Both the position numbers and the translations under genes were made by a program. A stretch of DNA of 64,000 nt, from positions 17,223,478 through 17,287,477 of the forward strand of contig CAXKWD010000011.1 in NCBI GenBank assembly GCA_964059195.1, given 5' to 3'. Numbering within the stretch: position 1 is the first letter of the stretch; every line of letters begins with the position of its first letter. Positions 22,290 to 34,239 of this stretch are shown here, piece by piece. This DNA comes from Ectobius pallidus (Eukaryota > Arthropoda > Insecta > Blattodea > Ectobiidae). The notes beneath the pieces were generated by a model, which saw nothing but the letters and a program-made list of their open reading frames with translations, ran no database searches and was not told the DNA's origin.

Positions 22290-24695
22290 CCTTCCAGCTT
22301 CTTTTATCACAACGATATCTCTCTTGACTCAATTTTGTAAAGGTGGAACCAAAAAACTGTAGATTGAGAGGAATGTGCTCCAGAATATATTTTTAATTAT
22401 TACTCTTCTGCGCAACTCTCCTGAGTCTAGTTGACCACATGTCACTTGTAGACATGAGCCTGGTATCCCATAAGATTGAAGCAACAAATGAGCTTCTTAT
22501 TGCTTCCCTCATAAACATCCCAGCAGATGACGTGGGCTCCAAGCCTCCCGAACTCGAAAGTGAGTGGTGTTTTTATCCCACTTCCAGCTTCTTTTATCAC
22601 AAGGATATCTCTCTTGACTCGATTTTGTAAAGGTGGCACCAAAAATCGGTAGATTGAGAGGAGTGTGCTCCAAAAAATATTTTAAACTATTACTCTTCTG
22701 CGCAACATTCCTTCTGAGTCTTGTTCAACACATCAAACTTTTAGACATGAGCTTGGTATCCCATAAGATTGAAGGGAAATATGAGCTTCTTATTGCTTCC
22801 CTCATAAATATCCCTGCAGATGACATGAACTCAAGTCTCCCGAACTCGAAAATGAGTGGTGTTTTTATCATATTTCCAGCTTCTTTTATCACAAGGATAT
22901 TTCTCTTCACGCGATTTTGTAAAGGTGGCACCAAAAATCTGTAGATTGATAGGAGTGTGCTCCTAAAAAATATTTTAGACTTTTCTCTTCTGCGCAACTC
23001 TCCTTCTGAGTCTTGTTGAACACATCAAACTTGTAGACATGAGCTTCGTATCCCATAAGATTGAAGGAAAATATGAGCTTTTTATTGCTTCCCTCATAAA
23101 TATTCCAGCAGATGACGTGGGTTCCAAGCCTCCCGAACTCGAAAGTGAGTGGTGTGTTATCCCCCTTCCAGCTTCTTTTATCACAACGATATCTCTCTTG
23201 ACTCGATTTTGTAAAGGTGGCACCATAAAACGGTAGATTGAGGGGAGTGTGCTCCAAAATATGTTTTAAATTATTACTCTTCTTCTGGATTGTGTTTCGA
23301 GAGTTCGGACGGAGTGGTTCGCCCGGTTGTACACGGTCTAGGGTATAGTTACTAGTGTGTAAAACCGTTTGGAGGAGTTTACCCACGAGTGTCTTTTGTT
23401 TTTACATTATTTCGTGCAGCAACAAACTTTGAGTACAAGTGTTTTTTTATTTTCTACTTTTTGCATTTACCCCGCGGGGGGTGAAACTGTGATTTGTTTA
23501 GTGCCTCCAATTATTCCAACATGCCTGTAGAAGAACAAACAGTATGTACCACGGAAAATGTTTCCGACACGCCTATGGAAAGTGACCAGATTCCAGTAAC
23601 TAACCTGCCGTCTGTGGGGGAACAAATAGCCGATCTCAATATTAATCCATAAGATTGAAGGAAAATATGAGCTTCTTATTGCTTCCCTCATAAATATCCC
23701 AGCAGATGACGTGGACTCCAAGTCTCCCGAACTCGAAAATGAGTGGTGTTTTTATCATATTTCCAGCTTCTTTTATCACAAGGATATTTCTCTTCACTCG
23801 ATTTTGTAAAGGTGGCACCAAAAATCGGTAGATTGATAGGAGTGTGCTCCTAAAAAATATTTTAGACTTTTACTCTTCTGCGCAACTCTCCTTCTGAGTC
23901 TTGTTGAACACATCAAACTTGTAGACATGAGCTTCGTATCCCATAAGATTGAAGGAAAATATGAGCTTTTTATTGCTTCCCTCATAAATATTCCAGCAGA
24001 TGACGTGGGCTCCAAGCCTCCCGAACTCGAAAGTGAGTGGTGTGTTATCCCCCTTCCAGCTTCTTTTATCACAACGATATCTCTCTTCACTCGATTTTGT
24101 AAAGGTGCCACCATAAAACGGTAGATTGAGGGGAGTGTCCTCCAAAATATGTTTTAAATTATTACTCTTCTTCTGCGCAAATCTCCTCCCTGACTCTTAA
24201 TGAATGCATCACACTTGTAGACATGAGCCTGGTATCACACAAGTCTGAGGCAAAATATGAGCTTCTTATTGCTTCCCTCATAAATATCCTAGCAGATGAC
24301 GTCGGCTCCAAGCCTCGCGGACTCGATAGTGAGTGGTGTTTTTATCCCACTTCCAGCTTCTTTTATCACAACGATATCTCTCTTGACTCAATTTTGTAAA
24401 GATGGAACCAAAAAACTGTAGATTGAGAGGAGTGTGCTCCAAAAAATATTTTAAACCATTACTCTTCTGCGCAACTTTCCTTCTGAGTCTTGTTGAACAC
24501 ATCAAACTTTTAGACGTGAGCTTGGTATCCCATAAGATTGAAGCAAAATATGAGCTTCTTATTGCTTCCCTCATAAACATCCCAGCAGATGACGTGGGCT
24601 CCAAGCCTCCCGAACTCGAAAGTGAGTGGTGTTTTTATCCCACTTCCAGCTTCTTTTATCACAAGGATATCTCTCTTACCTCGATTTTGTAAAGG
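22290..24695 (-). repeat. ~295-bp tandem repeat, block 2 (about eight monomers)
   Basis: Monomers as in block 1, landmarks at about 22522, 22818, 23110, 23703, 23996, 24293 and 24588 (spacing 292-297, with one 593 gap containing an insert). Minus-strand frames such as 22442-22642 and 23794-24114 repeat VPPLQNRVKRDI..VIKEAG. Some monomers carry GRGITHHSLSSSGGLEPTSS, a shifted version of the same stretch. The first monomer is the right half of the one broken by the 18.37-22.29 kb insertion. Confidence 0.88.
23287..23646 (+). mobile_element. 5' end of a retroelement: 5' UTR and first codons of ORF1
   Basis: Between monomer sequence ending TCTTCTTCTG and resuming CCATAAGATTGAAGG lies ~360 bp of unrelated, more GC-rich DNA. 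It contains GAGTTCGGACGGAGTGGTTC, then ATG at 23521 starting MPVEEQTVCTTENVSDTP and ending ..ADLNINP at the junction, where a stop is created. About 60-75 bases of the monomer are missing at the site. The look is that of a 5' UTR plus ORF1 start; the family is not identified. Confidence 0.5.
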
Positions 24696-25240
24696 TCTTC
24701 CTCACAACAAAGAATAATTAAACTAATGTAAATTAACAAAGTATTCATAATTAACTAACAAATTGATTAAAAAAATTATACATTCATTTATTAATACAAG
24801 CCAGTAACATTACTTTATCTTCATTATAGAGATTATTGAAAAAGGCATATGTGTAAGAAGGCACATTAACCTTCACACAGTGGCATCAAAAGATTCTGTT
24901 TTAGAGCTCGATCATGTGTGTCGTGCATAGCTGCTGAATTTGACCTGCAAGTAAGAGTACAATCCGGCTTGAGATTAGAAATGTTTATTTAAGCTATGGG
25001 TTGAATTAAAGGTTGTGTTGATTCTAAAAGATTAATTCTAATAGTGTAAACTATGTTGTGAAATTGAGATTGCGATGGTGTAGGCCATAACTTTGTCTTG
25101 TGTCTATAGAGCCAGGAAAAATTTTCTTCGCAACTCTGCTACCTGAGCCTAGTCGAACACATCACACATGTAGGCACAAGCCTGGTATCACTTAACACTG
25201 ATGCTCAACATGAGAGCTTTGTTGCTTTCATCATCTATAT
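24696..25240. repeat. Leader segment of satellite block 3
   Basis: Homologous to 16,230-16,765 in order and length, including the diverged monomer half at its end (TATCCCAGAAGATGACGTGG). Confidence 0.85.
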
Positions 25241-27805
25241 CCCAGAAGATGACGTGGGCTCCAAGCATCCCAAACTCGAAACTTAGAAACTAAAAAAAAA
25301 AAAAAATTAAATTATTACCCTTCTGCACATATCTCCTCCCTGAGTCTGGTTGAACGCATCACACCTTAGACATGAGCCTGGTAACCCATAAGACTGAGGC
25401 AAAATATGAGCTTCTTATTGCTTCCCTCATAAATATCCCAGCAGATGACGTGGGCTCCAAGCCTCCCGAACTCAATAGTGAGTGGTGTTTTTATCCCACT
25501 TCCACCTCCTTTATCACAACGATTGCTCATTATCTACGGATTTTTTTGTTCCAACTTTACAAAATCCATTCAAGACAGATGTGTGCTCAAAAAAAGAAAT
25601 ATATTAAATTATTACCCTTCTGCGCATCTCTCCTCCCTGAGTCTGGTTGAACACATCACACCCTAGACATGAGCCTGGTATCCCATAAGACTGAGGCAAA
25701 ATATGAGCTTCTTATTGATTCCCTCATAAATATCCAAACAAATGACGTGGTCTGCAAGCCTCACGAACTCGAAAGTCAGTGGTGTTTTTATCCCACTTCC
25801 AGCTTCTTTTATCACAACGATTGCTCTCTATCTACCGTTTTTTTGTTCCATCTTTACAAAATCCAGTCAATAGAGATGTGTGCTCCAAAATATATTTTAA
25901 ATTATTACTCTTCTTCTGCGCAACTCTCCTCCCTGAGTCTGATTGAACTCATCATGCTTGTAGACATGAACCTGGTATCCCATAAGACTGAGGCAAAATA
26001 TGAGCTTCTTATTGCTTCCTGATAAATACCAGATGACGTGGGCTCCAAGCCTCCCGAACTCAAAAGTGAGTGGTGTTTTTATCCCACTTCCAGCTTCTTT
26101 TATCACAATGATTGCTCTTTATCTACGGATGTTATTGTTCCACCTTTACAAAATCCAGTCAAGAAAGATGTGTGCTCCAAAATACATTTAAAATTATTAC
26201 TCTTCTTCTGCGCAACTCTCCTCCCTGAGTCTGATTAAACTCATCACACTTTTAGACATGAGCCTATTATCCCATGAGACTGAGGCAAAATTTTAGCTTC
26301 TTATTGCTTCCCTCATAAATATCCCAGATGATGACGTGGGCTCCAAGCCTCCCTAACTCGAAAGTGAGTGGTGTTTTTATCCCACTTCCAGCTTCTATTA
26401 TCACAACGATTGCTCTCTATCTACCGTTTTTTGTTCCACCTTTACAAAATCCAGTCAAGACAGATGTGTGCTCCAAAATATATTTTAAATTATTACTCTT
26501 CTTCTGCGCAACTCTCCTCCCTGAGTCTGGTTGAACACATGAGCCTGGTATCCCATAAGACTGAGGCAAAATATGAGCTTCTTATTGCTTCCCTCATAAA
26601 TATCCCAGCAGATGACGTGGGCTCCAAGCCTCCCGAACTCAAAAGTGAGTCGTGTTTTTATCCCACTTCCAGCTTCTTTTATCACAACGATTGCTCTCTA
26701 TCTACCGTTTTTTTCTTCCACCCTTACAAAATCCAGTCAAGACAGAAGTGTGCTCAAAAAAAAAATTAAATTATTACCCTTCTGCACATCTCTCCTCCCT
26801 GAGTCTGGTTGAACGCATCACACCTTAGACATGAGCCTGGTAACCCATAAGACTGAGGCAAAATATGAGCTTCTTGTTGCTTCCCTCATAAATATCCCAG
26901 CAGATGACGTGGGCTCCAAGCCTCCCGAACTCAAAAGTGAGTGGTGTTTTTATCCCACTTCCAGCTTCTTTTATCACAACGATTGCTCTTTATCTACGGA
27001 TGTTATTGTTCCAACTTTACAAAATCCATTCAAGACAGATGTGTGCTCAAAAAAGGAAATATATTAAATTATTACTCTTCTGCGCATCTCTCCTCCCTGA
27101 GTCTGGTTGAACACATCACACCTTAGACATGAGCCCGGTATCCCATAAGACTGAGGCAAAATATGAGCTTCTTATTGATTCCCTCATAAATATCCCAGCA
27201 GATGACGTGGGCTCCAAGCTTCCCGAACTCGAAAGTGAGTGGTGTTTTTATCCCACTTCCAGCTTTTTTTATCACAACGATTGCTCTCTATCTACGGATT
27301 TTTTTTGTTCCAACTTTACAAAATCCATTCAAGACAGATGTGTGCTCAAAAAAAGAAATATATTAAATTATTACCCTTTTGCGCATCTCTCCTCCCTGAG
27401 TCTGGTTGAACGCATCACACCTTAGACATAAGACTGAGGCAAAATATGAGCTTCTTATTGCTTCCCTCATAAATATCCCAGCAGATGACGTGGGCTCCAA
27501 GCCTCCCGAACTCAAAAGTGAGTGGTGTTTTTATCCCACTTCCAGCTTCCATTATCACAACGATTGCTCTCTATCTACCGTTTATTTGTTCCACCTTTAC
27601 AAAACCCAGTTAAAACAGATGTGTGCTACAAAATATATTTTAAATTATTACTCTTCTTCTGCGCAACTCTTCTTCCAGAGTCTGGTTGAACACATGAGCC
27701 TGGTATCCCATAAGACTGAGGCTAAATATGAGCTTCTCATTGCTTCCCTCATAAATATCCCAGCAGATGGTGTGGGCTGCAAGCCTCCTGACCTCGAACA
27801 CTAGT
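25241..27805 (-). repeat. ~290-bp tandem repeat, block 3 (about ten monomers)
   Basis: Landmark GATGACGTGGGCTCCAAGCC at about 25,247, 25,441, 26,031, 26,330, 26,609, 26,901, 27,197, 27,482 and 27,763 plus one changed copy at 25,740. This block has its own variant (GATTGCTCTCTATCTACCG in place of GATATCTCTCTTGACTCG, and ACAAAATCCAGTCAAGACAG), so it expanded separately from blocks 1 and 2. At 27,790 it grades into the PHD-type unit. Confidence 0.88.
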
Positions 27806-28138
27806 TGTCTTTTTATTTCCTTTCAGTTTTCCCTTATCATAAAGATATCTCTTGTCTAGTTTTTTGAAGGAGGAACCAAGAATGGTAGACATATTGAATT
27901 CGGCAAAGGAGTCCAACCTAGGGAAAGAAACATTTACATTAATTCCTTCGTCGAGTTTCACCTTCAGAGTTCGAACACCTTCCTGTAGCACATCAATCAC
28001 ATATAGCAAGTCTTTAATCTCTTTATCCTTAATACATAGCTTGCAGAACCAATCGCCATCGGGAACTTTGTCGATACATAACCTAGAACAGGGGAAGACA
28101 GAAGGTTGCTCTGTGACGTCACTGCTTTCTACTCTCAC
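27749..28138 (-). pseudogene. PHD-exon unit, half-finger copy
   Basis: The frame carries only the second half of the PHD finger (CSRLCIDKVPDGDWFCKLC), the coiled coil (KDKEIKDLLYVIDVLQEG), and VSFPRLDSFAEFNMST, then runs into monomer-type sequence. The first half is replaced by unrelated sequence upstream (28,098-28,140). Confidence 0.75.
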
Positions 28139-28547
28139 TGCTCGCGTTGTACCTCTGCGAGGAGTATGTGAAATGTAGGCATCAGTGAACAGGGGGGAAG
28201 AGAGGGGTATTAGTATTGCGGGCAGGGGGAATGTAGGGGGTTAGAACTTACGTAATACGTGTTTCCGAGTTAATGAAACATCAATCGATTTTCTTGATAG
28301 TTTATCGGTTAATTACAGCACAGTAGTTTAACATATTATAAATGATTCTATTTTTCTATTCTGTGAGAACAATTGCCTTTCCACAAAATCTATGTTCTTT
28401 GACAAAAATAGACAATACTATCATTTGAATTAACATAATTCACTACTATAAATATAATTAAAAAAATGAACTGAATTAATTACCATACAAGCTCGTCTGC
28501 ACCTTAGATGATACAAGATTACAGTAACAATTTTCTGACTTTCCTGT

Positions 28548-29650
28548 CTCTTTTTTCTTTAACAAGTTTATCAATGTTGGGACGTAATGTTTGAGCAATA
28601 TTTAATCGAAGACTACATTTAGGTTGTGATTTGACAATGTACTTCTTGATTTGAGCTTTGCACATTTCATTAGTGAAAAAAATTGTTCGGCCACATATGT
28701 CGATCCAAAATTACATAATATTCGTGCGGCAAGTTTCGGGAATCTGGTTTCAGAGAAATTTCTGTAAAAGTTACCCAAGACCACTTTACGTTCGTATTTG
28801 TCCTTTAACAGATCGTCGCATTGTAAGTTTAGCAGTTCCAACTGATACGGGCAAGGAACGTCTTTGACATTAACTAAATATAGGGTAGCAAAAAGTTTAA
28901 ATATTGGAGAAAGGTTTTCCACATCCTGAAACCTCGATTCGAACTGAAGAAGAATGTTTTGCAGAACTAACACATGTTCTGCAGAGAGAACACTATCAGC
29001 AGGGCCCGGATTCTGATGACCTAAAATTGTTTAAAAAATGACCTATAAAATGACCCTAAATTTTAAAGAAAATGACTTAATAATTACAAAGAATGACCTA
29101 AAAACACGTCATATTTTATTTACAAAAATTATTATTGTGCACACAAAAGTATAGACTAATTTGTACATAATTCTAAAAACTGTAAATGTAGAAAGGATAT
29201 CGTACGTCTAAAAGCTTTGTTCTTGAATGGAACATTTGAGAAGAAAATTTTTTTTTAAGTAGATTCTACAACAATGTTGCATTATAGTAACCTAGTCATA
29301 TATTTAAATTAAATGCATAAAAATGACAAAATAAGGACGCAAATGACAAGAAAATGACAAAATAATGACCTAAAAGTAAAATAAATGCCCTAAAAATATA
29401 AAATTGCATAAAATGACAAAAAATGACCTAGTAAAAATGCATTTCTACAATCTACAGGCCATGATTAGGATTTATCTACAAGTTGGCAATGTCTAGGCAG
29501 CATCAATAAAAAGATGACATGTCATTGGAATCCGGGCCCTGACTATCAGGATCGCATCTTGCATTAACTTTGAAAAATGCTCCGTATTTCCAACCAGAAG
29601 TTGTTCTACCCACAGAGCTAAAGTGAATAGGTCCTCTAGTACCTAAATCT
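28548..29650 (-). pseudogene. hAT-family transposase C-terminal region, split by a MITE
   Basis: Minus-strand frame 28602-28973 reads LVLQNILLQFESRFQDVEN, YQLELLNLQCDDLL, FPKLAARILCNFGSTYVAEQ and FFSLMKCAKLKSRSTLSNHN LNVV in order, the dimerisation region of hAT transposases of the GTF2IRD2/ZBED type. A shift at ~28605 leads to LRLNIAQTLRPNIDKLVKEK in another frame. Upstream of the MITE, 29,550-29,650 continues with EDLFTLALWVEQLLVGNTEH. hAT transposases are cut-and-paste enzymes with 8-bp target duplications. The N-terminal zinc finger and catalytic aspartates are absent. Confidence 0.85.
29000..29541. mobile_element. hAT-like MITE with perfect 8-bp target duplication
   Basis: The element starts CAGGGCCCGGATTC (29000) and ends GAATCCGGGCCCTG (29541). 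ACTATCAG flanks it on both sides (28992-28999 and 29542-29549). The 542-bp interior is AT-rich with repeated 'AAAATGACCTA' words and no ORF. It splits the hAT transposase remnant. Confidence 0.95.
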
Positions 29651-29765
29651 AGCGTACTCTAAACACCCCTACTGCCGTGCGCTCTTGCTGACGTCACACA
29701 CATGGGATCCGCATGCTCTTGCTCCACAAACGTCATCACAAGACGTAGTTGACTTCCCCTGACCT

Positions 29766-29873
29766 AGAACATGTGAAATGGAACCATACATCAAATGAGT
29801 CACACTGAATACCATCAGAGACAGATAAGCAACAATTTCCACATAACTCCTCGGCCGTCATTTCTGAATTTTC
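29766..29873 (-). pseudogene. PHD-exon unit, fragment with mutated zinc ligand
   Basis: After the acceptor TTTTATAG, the frame begins ENSEMTAEELCGNCC and reaches HFTCSR, then stops at unrelated sequence. The third ligand pair reads DSFD instead of DSCD, so the finger would not fold. The remaining exon is lost at the edge of the 28.14-29.77 kb inserted segment. Confidence 0.8.
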
Positions 29874-30595
29874 CTATAAAACAAAAACAAATTAAAGAAC
29901 AATGAGCAAAGGAAATAACTCTAGAATATAATATCAAATCAAAGTGGCCAGTAGTGAGCGAGTGTGTGAATCAGCTGATTTCGTCCGTAAACATGCGAAT
30001 CAACCATATGTTTAACGATATAATAATGGAAGACCTTGTTTCAGTGCAAAATAATTGCAGTACCGGTAAATTTTATTCTAAACACTTAATATGAAGTGAA
30101 ACTGTTTTAAATTAATAGTATTACGTATTTTTGTCTAATTTTATATAGGTTATATTGTACCTTTCCAGGTCGAGAATGTTTGTCTTTTTATTCATAAGAA
30201 TGCAAACATAAGCGTTATCTGTTATCTTTTGGCTTCGGAGTTTCACTATTTCCTTCATCAGGTGGACAGTGTTCCATTTTAAACAATAAATATTTCTTTA
30301 ATTAGTAAAACGTTCTAAACATAAACATATCTAAATTCTAGGAATCCATGACATATTAAAAGACTTTTTGCTTCCTTTATCAATATCCAAACAGATGACG
30401 TGGGCTCGAAGCCTCGTGAACTCAAATACTAGTTGTCTTTTTATTTCCTTTCAGTTTTCCCTTATCATAAAGATATCTCTCTTGTCTAATTTTTTAAAGG
30501 AGGAACCAAGAACGGTAGACATGTGAATTGTACTGCTTTCTACCGTTACCATTGCGCAATTATGCATCCCTAGCCTGGTCTTACACATTACACCC

Positions 30596-31101
30596 TTAGG
30601 CACGAGCTTGGTATCCCATAAAACTGAGCCTCAATATGAGTGCCTTTTTGCTTCCTTTATCAATATCCAAACAGATGACGTGGGCTCCAAGCCTCCTGAA
30701 CTCGAACACTAGTTGTCTTTTTATTTCCTTTCTGTTTTCCTTTATCATAAAGACATCTCTTTTGTCTAGTTTTTTAAAGGAGGAACCAAGAACGGTAGAC
30801 ATGTTGAATTCGGAAAGGAGTCCAACCTAGGGAAAGAATGATTTACATTAGTTCCTTTGTCGAGTTTAGCCTTCAGAGTTCGAACATCTTCCTGTAGTAC
30901 ATCAATCACATATTGCAAGTCTTTAATCTCCTTATCCTTAATACATAGCTTGCAGATCCAATCGCCATCAGGAACTTTGTCGATACATAACCTAGAACAT
31001 GTGAAATGGAACCATACATCACATGAGTCACACTGAATACCATCAGAGACAGATAAGCAACAATTTCCACATAACTCCTCGGCAGTCATTTCTGAATTTT
31101 C
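30596..31101 (-). pseudogene. PHD-exon unit, longest copy (PHD finger, coiled coil, monomer-type tail)
   Basis: Acceptor AG precedes 31101; ATG at 31089. C4HC3 PHD finger: CGNC, CDSC, HFTC, CKLC. PHD fingers read histone tails in chromatin proteins and also occur in some retrotransposon ORF1 proteins. A coiled coil follows (KEIKDLQYVIDVLQEDVRTL). One base is missing near 30812; in the other frame the protein continues FKKLDKRDVFMIKENRKEIK, FEFRRLGAHVICLDIDKGSK and FMGYQARA. That tail is the homologue of the ~295-bp monomer frame, tying the two arrays together. Confidence 0.82.
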
Positions 31102-31948
31102 CTATAAAAAAAAACAAATTAAAGAACAATGAGCAAAGGTAATAACTCTAGAATATAATATCAAATCAAAGTGACCAGTAGTGAGCGAGTGTGTGAATTA
31201 GCTGATTTCGTCCGTAAACATGCGAATCAACCATATGTTTAACGATATAATAATGGAAGACCTTGTTTCAGTGCAAAATAATTGCAGTACCGGAAATTTT
31301 ATTCTAAACATTAATATGAAGTGAAACTGTTTTAAATTAATAGTATTACGTATTTTTGTCTAATTTTATATAGGTTATATTGTACCTTTCCAGGTCGAGA
31401 ATGTTTGTCTTTTTATTCATAAGAATGCAAACATAAGCGTTATCTGTTACCTTTTGGCTTCGGAGTTTCACTATTTCCTTCATCAGGTGGACAGTGTTCC
31501 ATTTTAAACAATAAATATTTCTTTAATTAATAAAAAGTTCTAAACATAAACATATCTAAATTCTAGGAATCCTTGACATATTAAAATACTTTTTGCTTCC
31601 TTTATCCAAACAGATGACGTGGGCTCGAAGCCTCCTGAACTCAAATACTAGTTGTCTTTTTATTTCCTTCAGTTTTCCCTTATCATAAAGATATCTCTCT
31701 TGTCTAGTTTTTCAAAGGAGGAACCAAGAACGGTAGACATGTGAATTGTACTGCTTTCTACCGTTACCATTGCGCAATTATGCATCCTTAGCCTGGTCTT
31801 ACACATTACACCCTTAGGCACGAGCTTGGTATCCCATAAAACCGAGCCTCAATATGAGTGCCTTTTTTCTTCCTTTATCAATATCCAAACAGATGACGTG
31901 GGCTCCAAGCCTCCTGAACTCGAACACTAGTTGTCTTTTTAATTCCTT

Positions 31949-32320
31949 TCAGTTTTCCCTTATCATAAAGACATCTCTTTTGTCTAGTTTTTTAAAGGAG
32001 GAACCAAGAACGATAGACATGTTGAATTCGGCAAAGGAGTCTAACCTAGGGAAAGAATGATTTACATTAGTTCCTTTGTCGAGTTTCGCCTTCAGAGTTC
32101 GAACATCTTCCATTAGTACATCAATCACATATTGCAAGTCTTTAATCTCCTTATCCTTAATACATAGCTTGCAGATCCAATCGCCATCGGGAACTTTGTC
32201 GATACATAACCTAGAACATGTGAAATGGAACCATACATCACATGAGTCACACTGAATACCATCAGAGACAGATAAGCAACAATTTCCACATAACTCCTCG
32301 GCCGTCATTTCTGAATTTTC
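31949..32320 (-). pseudogene. PHD-exon unit, 119-codon open copy
   Basis: Acceptor TTTTATAG ends at 32321; ATG at 32308; open for 119 codons to MIREN and a TGA. All eight zinc ligands are intact, with DSCDVWFHFTC. The TGA replaces the codon that is AGA in the 30.6 kb copy, so the tail is cut off. Start chosen as the first ATG after the acceptor, but translation could enter from an upstream exon since the ENSE codons before it are also open. Confidence 0.8.
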
Positions 32321-32928
32321 CTATAAAACAAAAACAAATTAAAGAACAATGAGCAAAGGTAATAACTCTAGAATATAATATCAAATCAAAGTGACCAGTA
32401 GTGAGCGAGTGTGTGAATCAGCTGATTTCGTCCGTAAACATGCGAATCAACCATATGTTTAACGATATAATAATGGAAGACCTTGTTTCAGTGCAAAATA
32501 ATTGCAGTACCGGTAAATTTTATTCTAAACACTTAATATGAAGTGAAACTGTTTTAAATTAATAGTATTACGTATTTTTGTCTAATTTTATATAGGTTAT
32601 ATTGTACCTTTCCAGGTCGAGAATGTTTGTCTTTTTATTCATAAGAATGCAAACATAAGCGTTATCTGTTACCTTTTGGCTTCGGAGTTTCACTATTTCC
32701 TTCATCAGGTGGACAGTGTTCCATTTTAAACAATAAATATTTCTTTAATTAATAAAAAGTTCTAAACATAAACATATCTAAATTCTAAGGAATCCATGAC
32801 ATATTAAAAGACTTTTTGCTTCCTTTATCAATATCCAAACAGATGACGTGGGCTCGAAGCCTCCTGAACTCAAATACTAGTTGTCTTTTTATTTCCTTTC
32901 AGTTTTCCCTTATCATAAAGATATCTCT

Positions 32929-33270
32929 TTAGTCTAGTTTTTTAAAGGAGGAACCAAGAACGGTAGACATGTTGAATTCGTCAAAGGAGTCCAACCTAGG
33001 GAAAGAAACATTTACATTAGTTCCTTCGTCGAGTTTTGCCTTCAGAGTTCGAACATCTTCCTGTAGCACATCAATAATATATTGCAAGTCTTTAATCTCC
33101 TTATCCTTAATACATAGCTTGCAGAACCAATCGCCATCAGGAACTTTGTCGATACATAACCTAGAACATGTGAAATGGAACCGTATATCACATGAGTCAC
33201 ACTGAATACCATCAGAGACAGATAAGCAACAATTTCCACATAACTCCTCGGCCGTCATTTCAGAATTTTC
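32929..33270 (-). pseudogene. PHD-exon unit, open copy with early stop
   Basis: Same start context as its neighbours; ATG at 33258. The finger has DSCDIRFHFTC, so the aromatic residue before H is changed (VW to IR), a variant shared only with the 33.9-34.2 kb copy. It ends at KKLD with a TAG. C-rich and A-rich runs (33,286-33,308) sit just upstream in gene orientation. Confidence 0.8.
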
Positions 33271-33867
33271 CTATAAAACAAACAAACCCCCCCCCAAAAA
33301 AAAAAAAACACAAAGAACAATGTGCAAAGGAAATAACTCTAGAATATAATAGCAAATCAAAGTGACCAGTAGTGAGCGAGTGTGTGAATCAGCTGGTTTC
33401 GTCCGTAAACATGCGAATCAACCATATGTTTAACGATATAATAATGGAAACCTTGTTTCAGTGCAAAATAATTGCAGTACCGGTAAATTTTATTCTAAAC
33501 ACTTAATATGAAGTGAAACTATTTTAAATTAATAGTATTACGTATTTTTGTCTAATTTTATATAGGTTATATTGTACCTTTCCAGGTCGAGAATGTTTGT
33601 CTTTTTATTCATAAGAATGCAAACATAAGCGTTATCTGTTACCTTTTGGCTTCGGACTTTCACTATTTCCTTCATCAGGTGGACAGTGTTCCATTTTAAA
33701 CAATAAATATTTCTTTAATTAATAAAAAGTTCTAAACATAAACATATCTAAATTCTAGGAATCCATGACATATTAAAAGACTTTTTGCTTCCTTTATCAA
33801 TATCCAAACAGAAGACGTGGGCTCGAAGCCTCCTGAACTCAAATACTAGTTGTCTTTTTATTTCCTT

Positions 33868-34239
33868 TCAGTTTTCCCTTATCATAAAGATATCTCTTTT
33901 GTCTAGTTTTTTAAAGGAGGAACCAAGAACGGTAGACATGTTGAATTCGGCAAAGGAGTCCAACCTAGGGAAAGAAACATTTACATTAGTTCCTTCGTCG
34001 AGTTTTGCCTTCAGAGTTCGAACATCTTCCTGTAGCACATCAATCACATATTGCAAGTCTTTAATCTCCTTATCCTTAATACATAGCTTGCAGAACCAAT
34101 CGCCATCAGGAACTTTGTCGATACATAACCTAGAACATGTGAAATGGAACCGTATATCACATGAGTCACACTGAATACCATCAGAGACAGATAAGCAACA
34201 ATTTCCACATAACTCCACGGCCGTCATTTCAGAATTTTC
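33868..34239 (-). pseudogene. PHD-exon unit, 119-codon open copy
   Basis: ATG at 34227, start MTAVELCGNCC, DSCDIRFHFTC variant, coiled coil, and the MIREN stop. It shares the C-run/A-run (34,254-34,279) with the preceding unit, which marks these two as each other's closest relatives. Confidence 0.8.

Noticed and set aside
16766..27805. A long repetitive protein encoded by the 295-bp monomers
   Set aside because: Spacing varies (279-299) and is not a multiple of three, and every monomer has stops in all frames.
27852..28178. Plus-strand serine-rich frames over the PHD units (also 32969-33205, 33785-34174)
   Set aside because: They are antisense shadows of the PHD exons, whose zinc ligands are clear on the minus strand.
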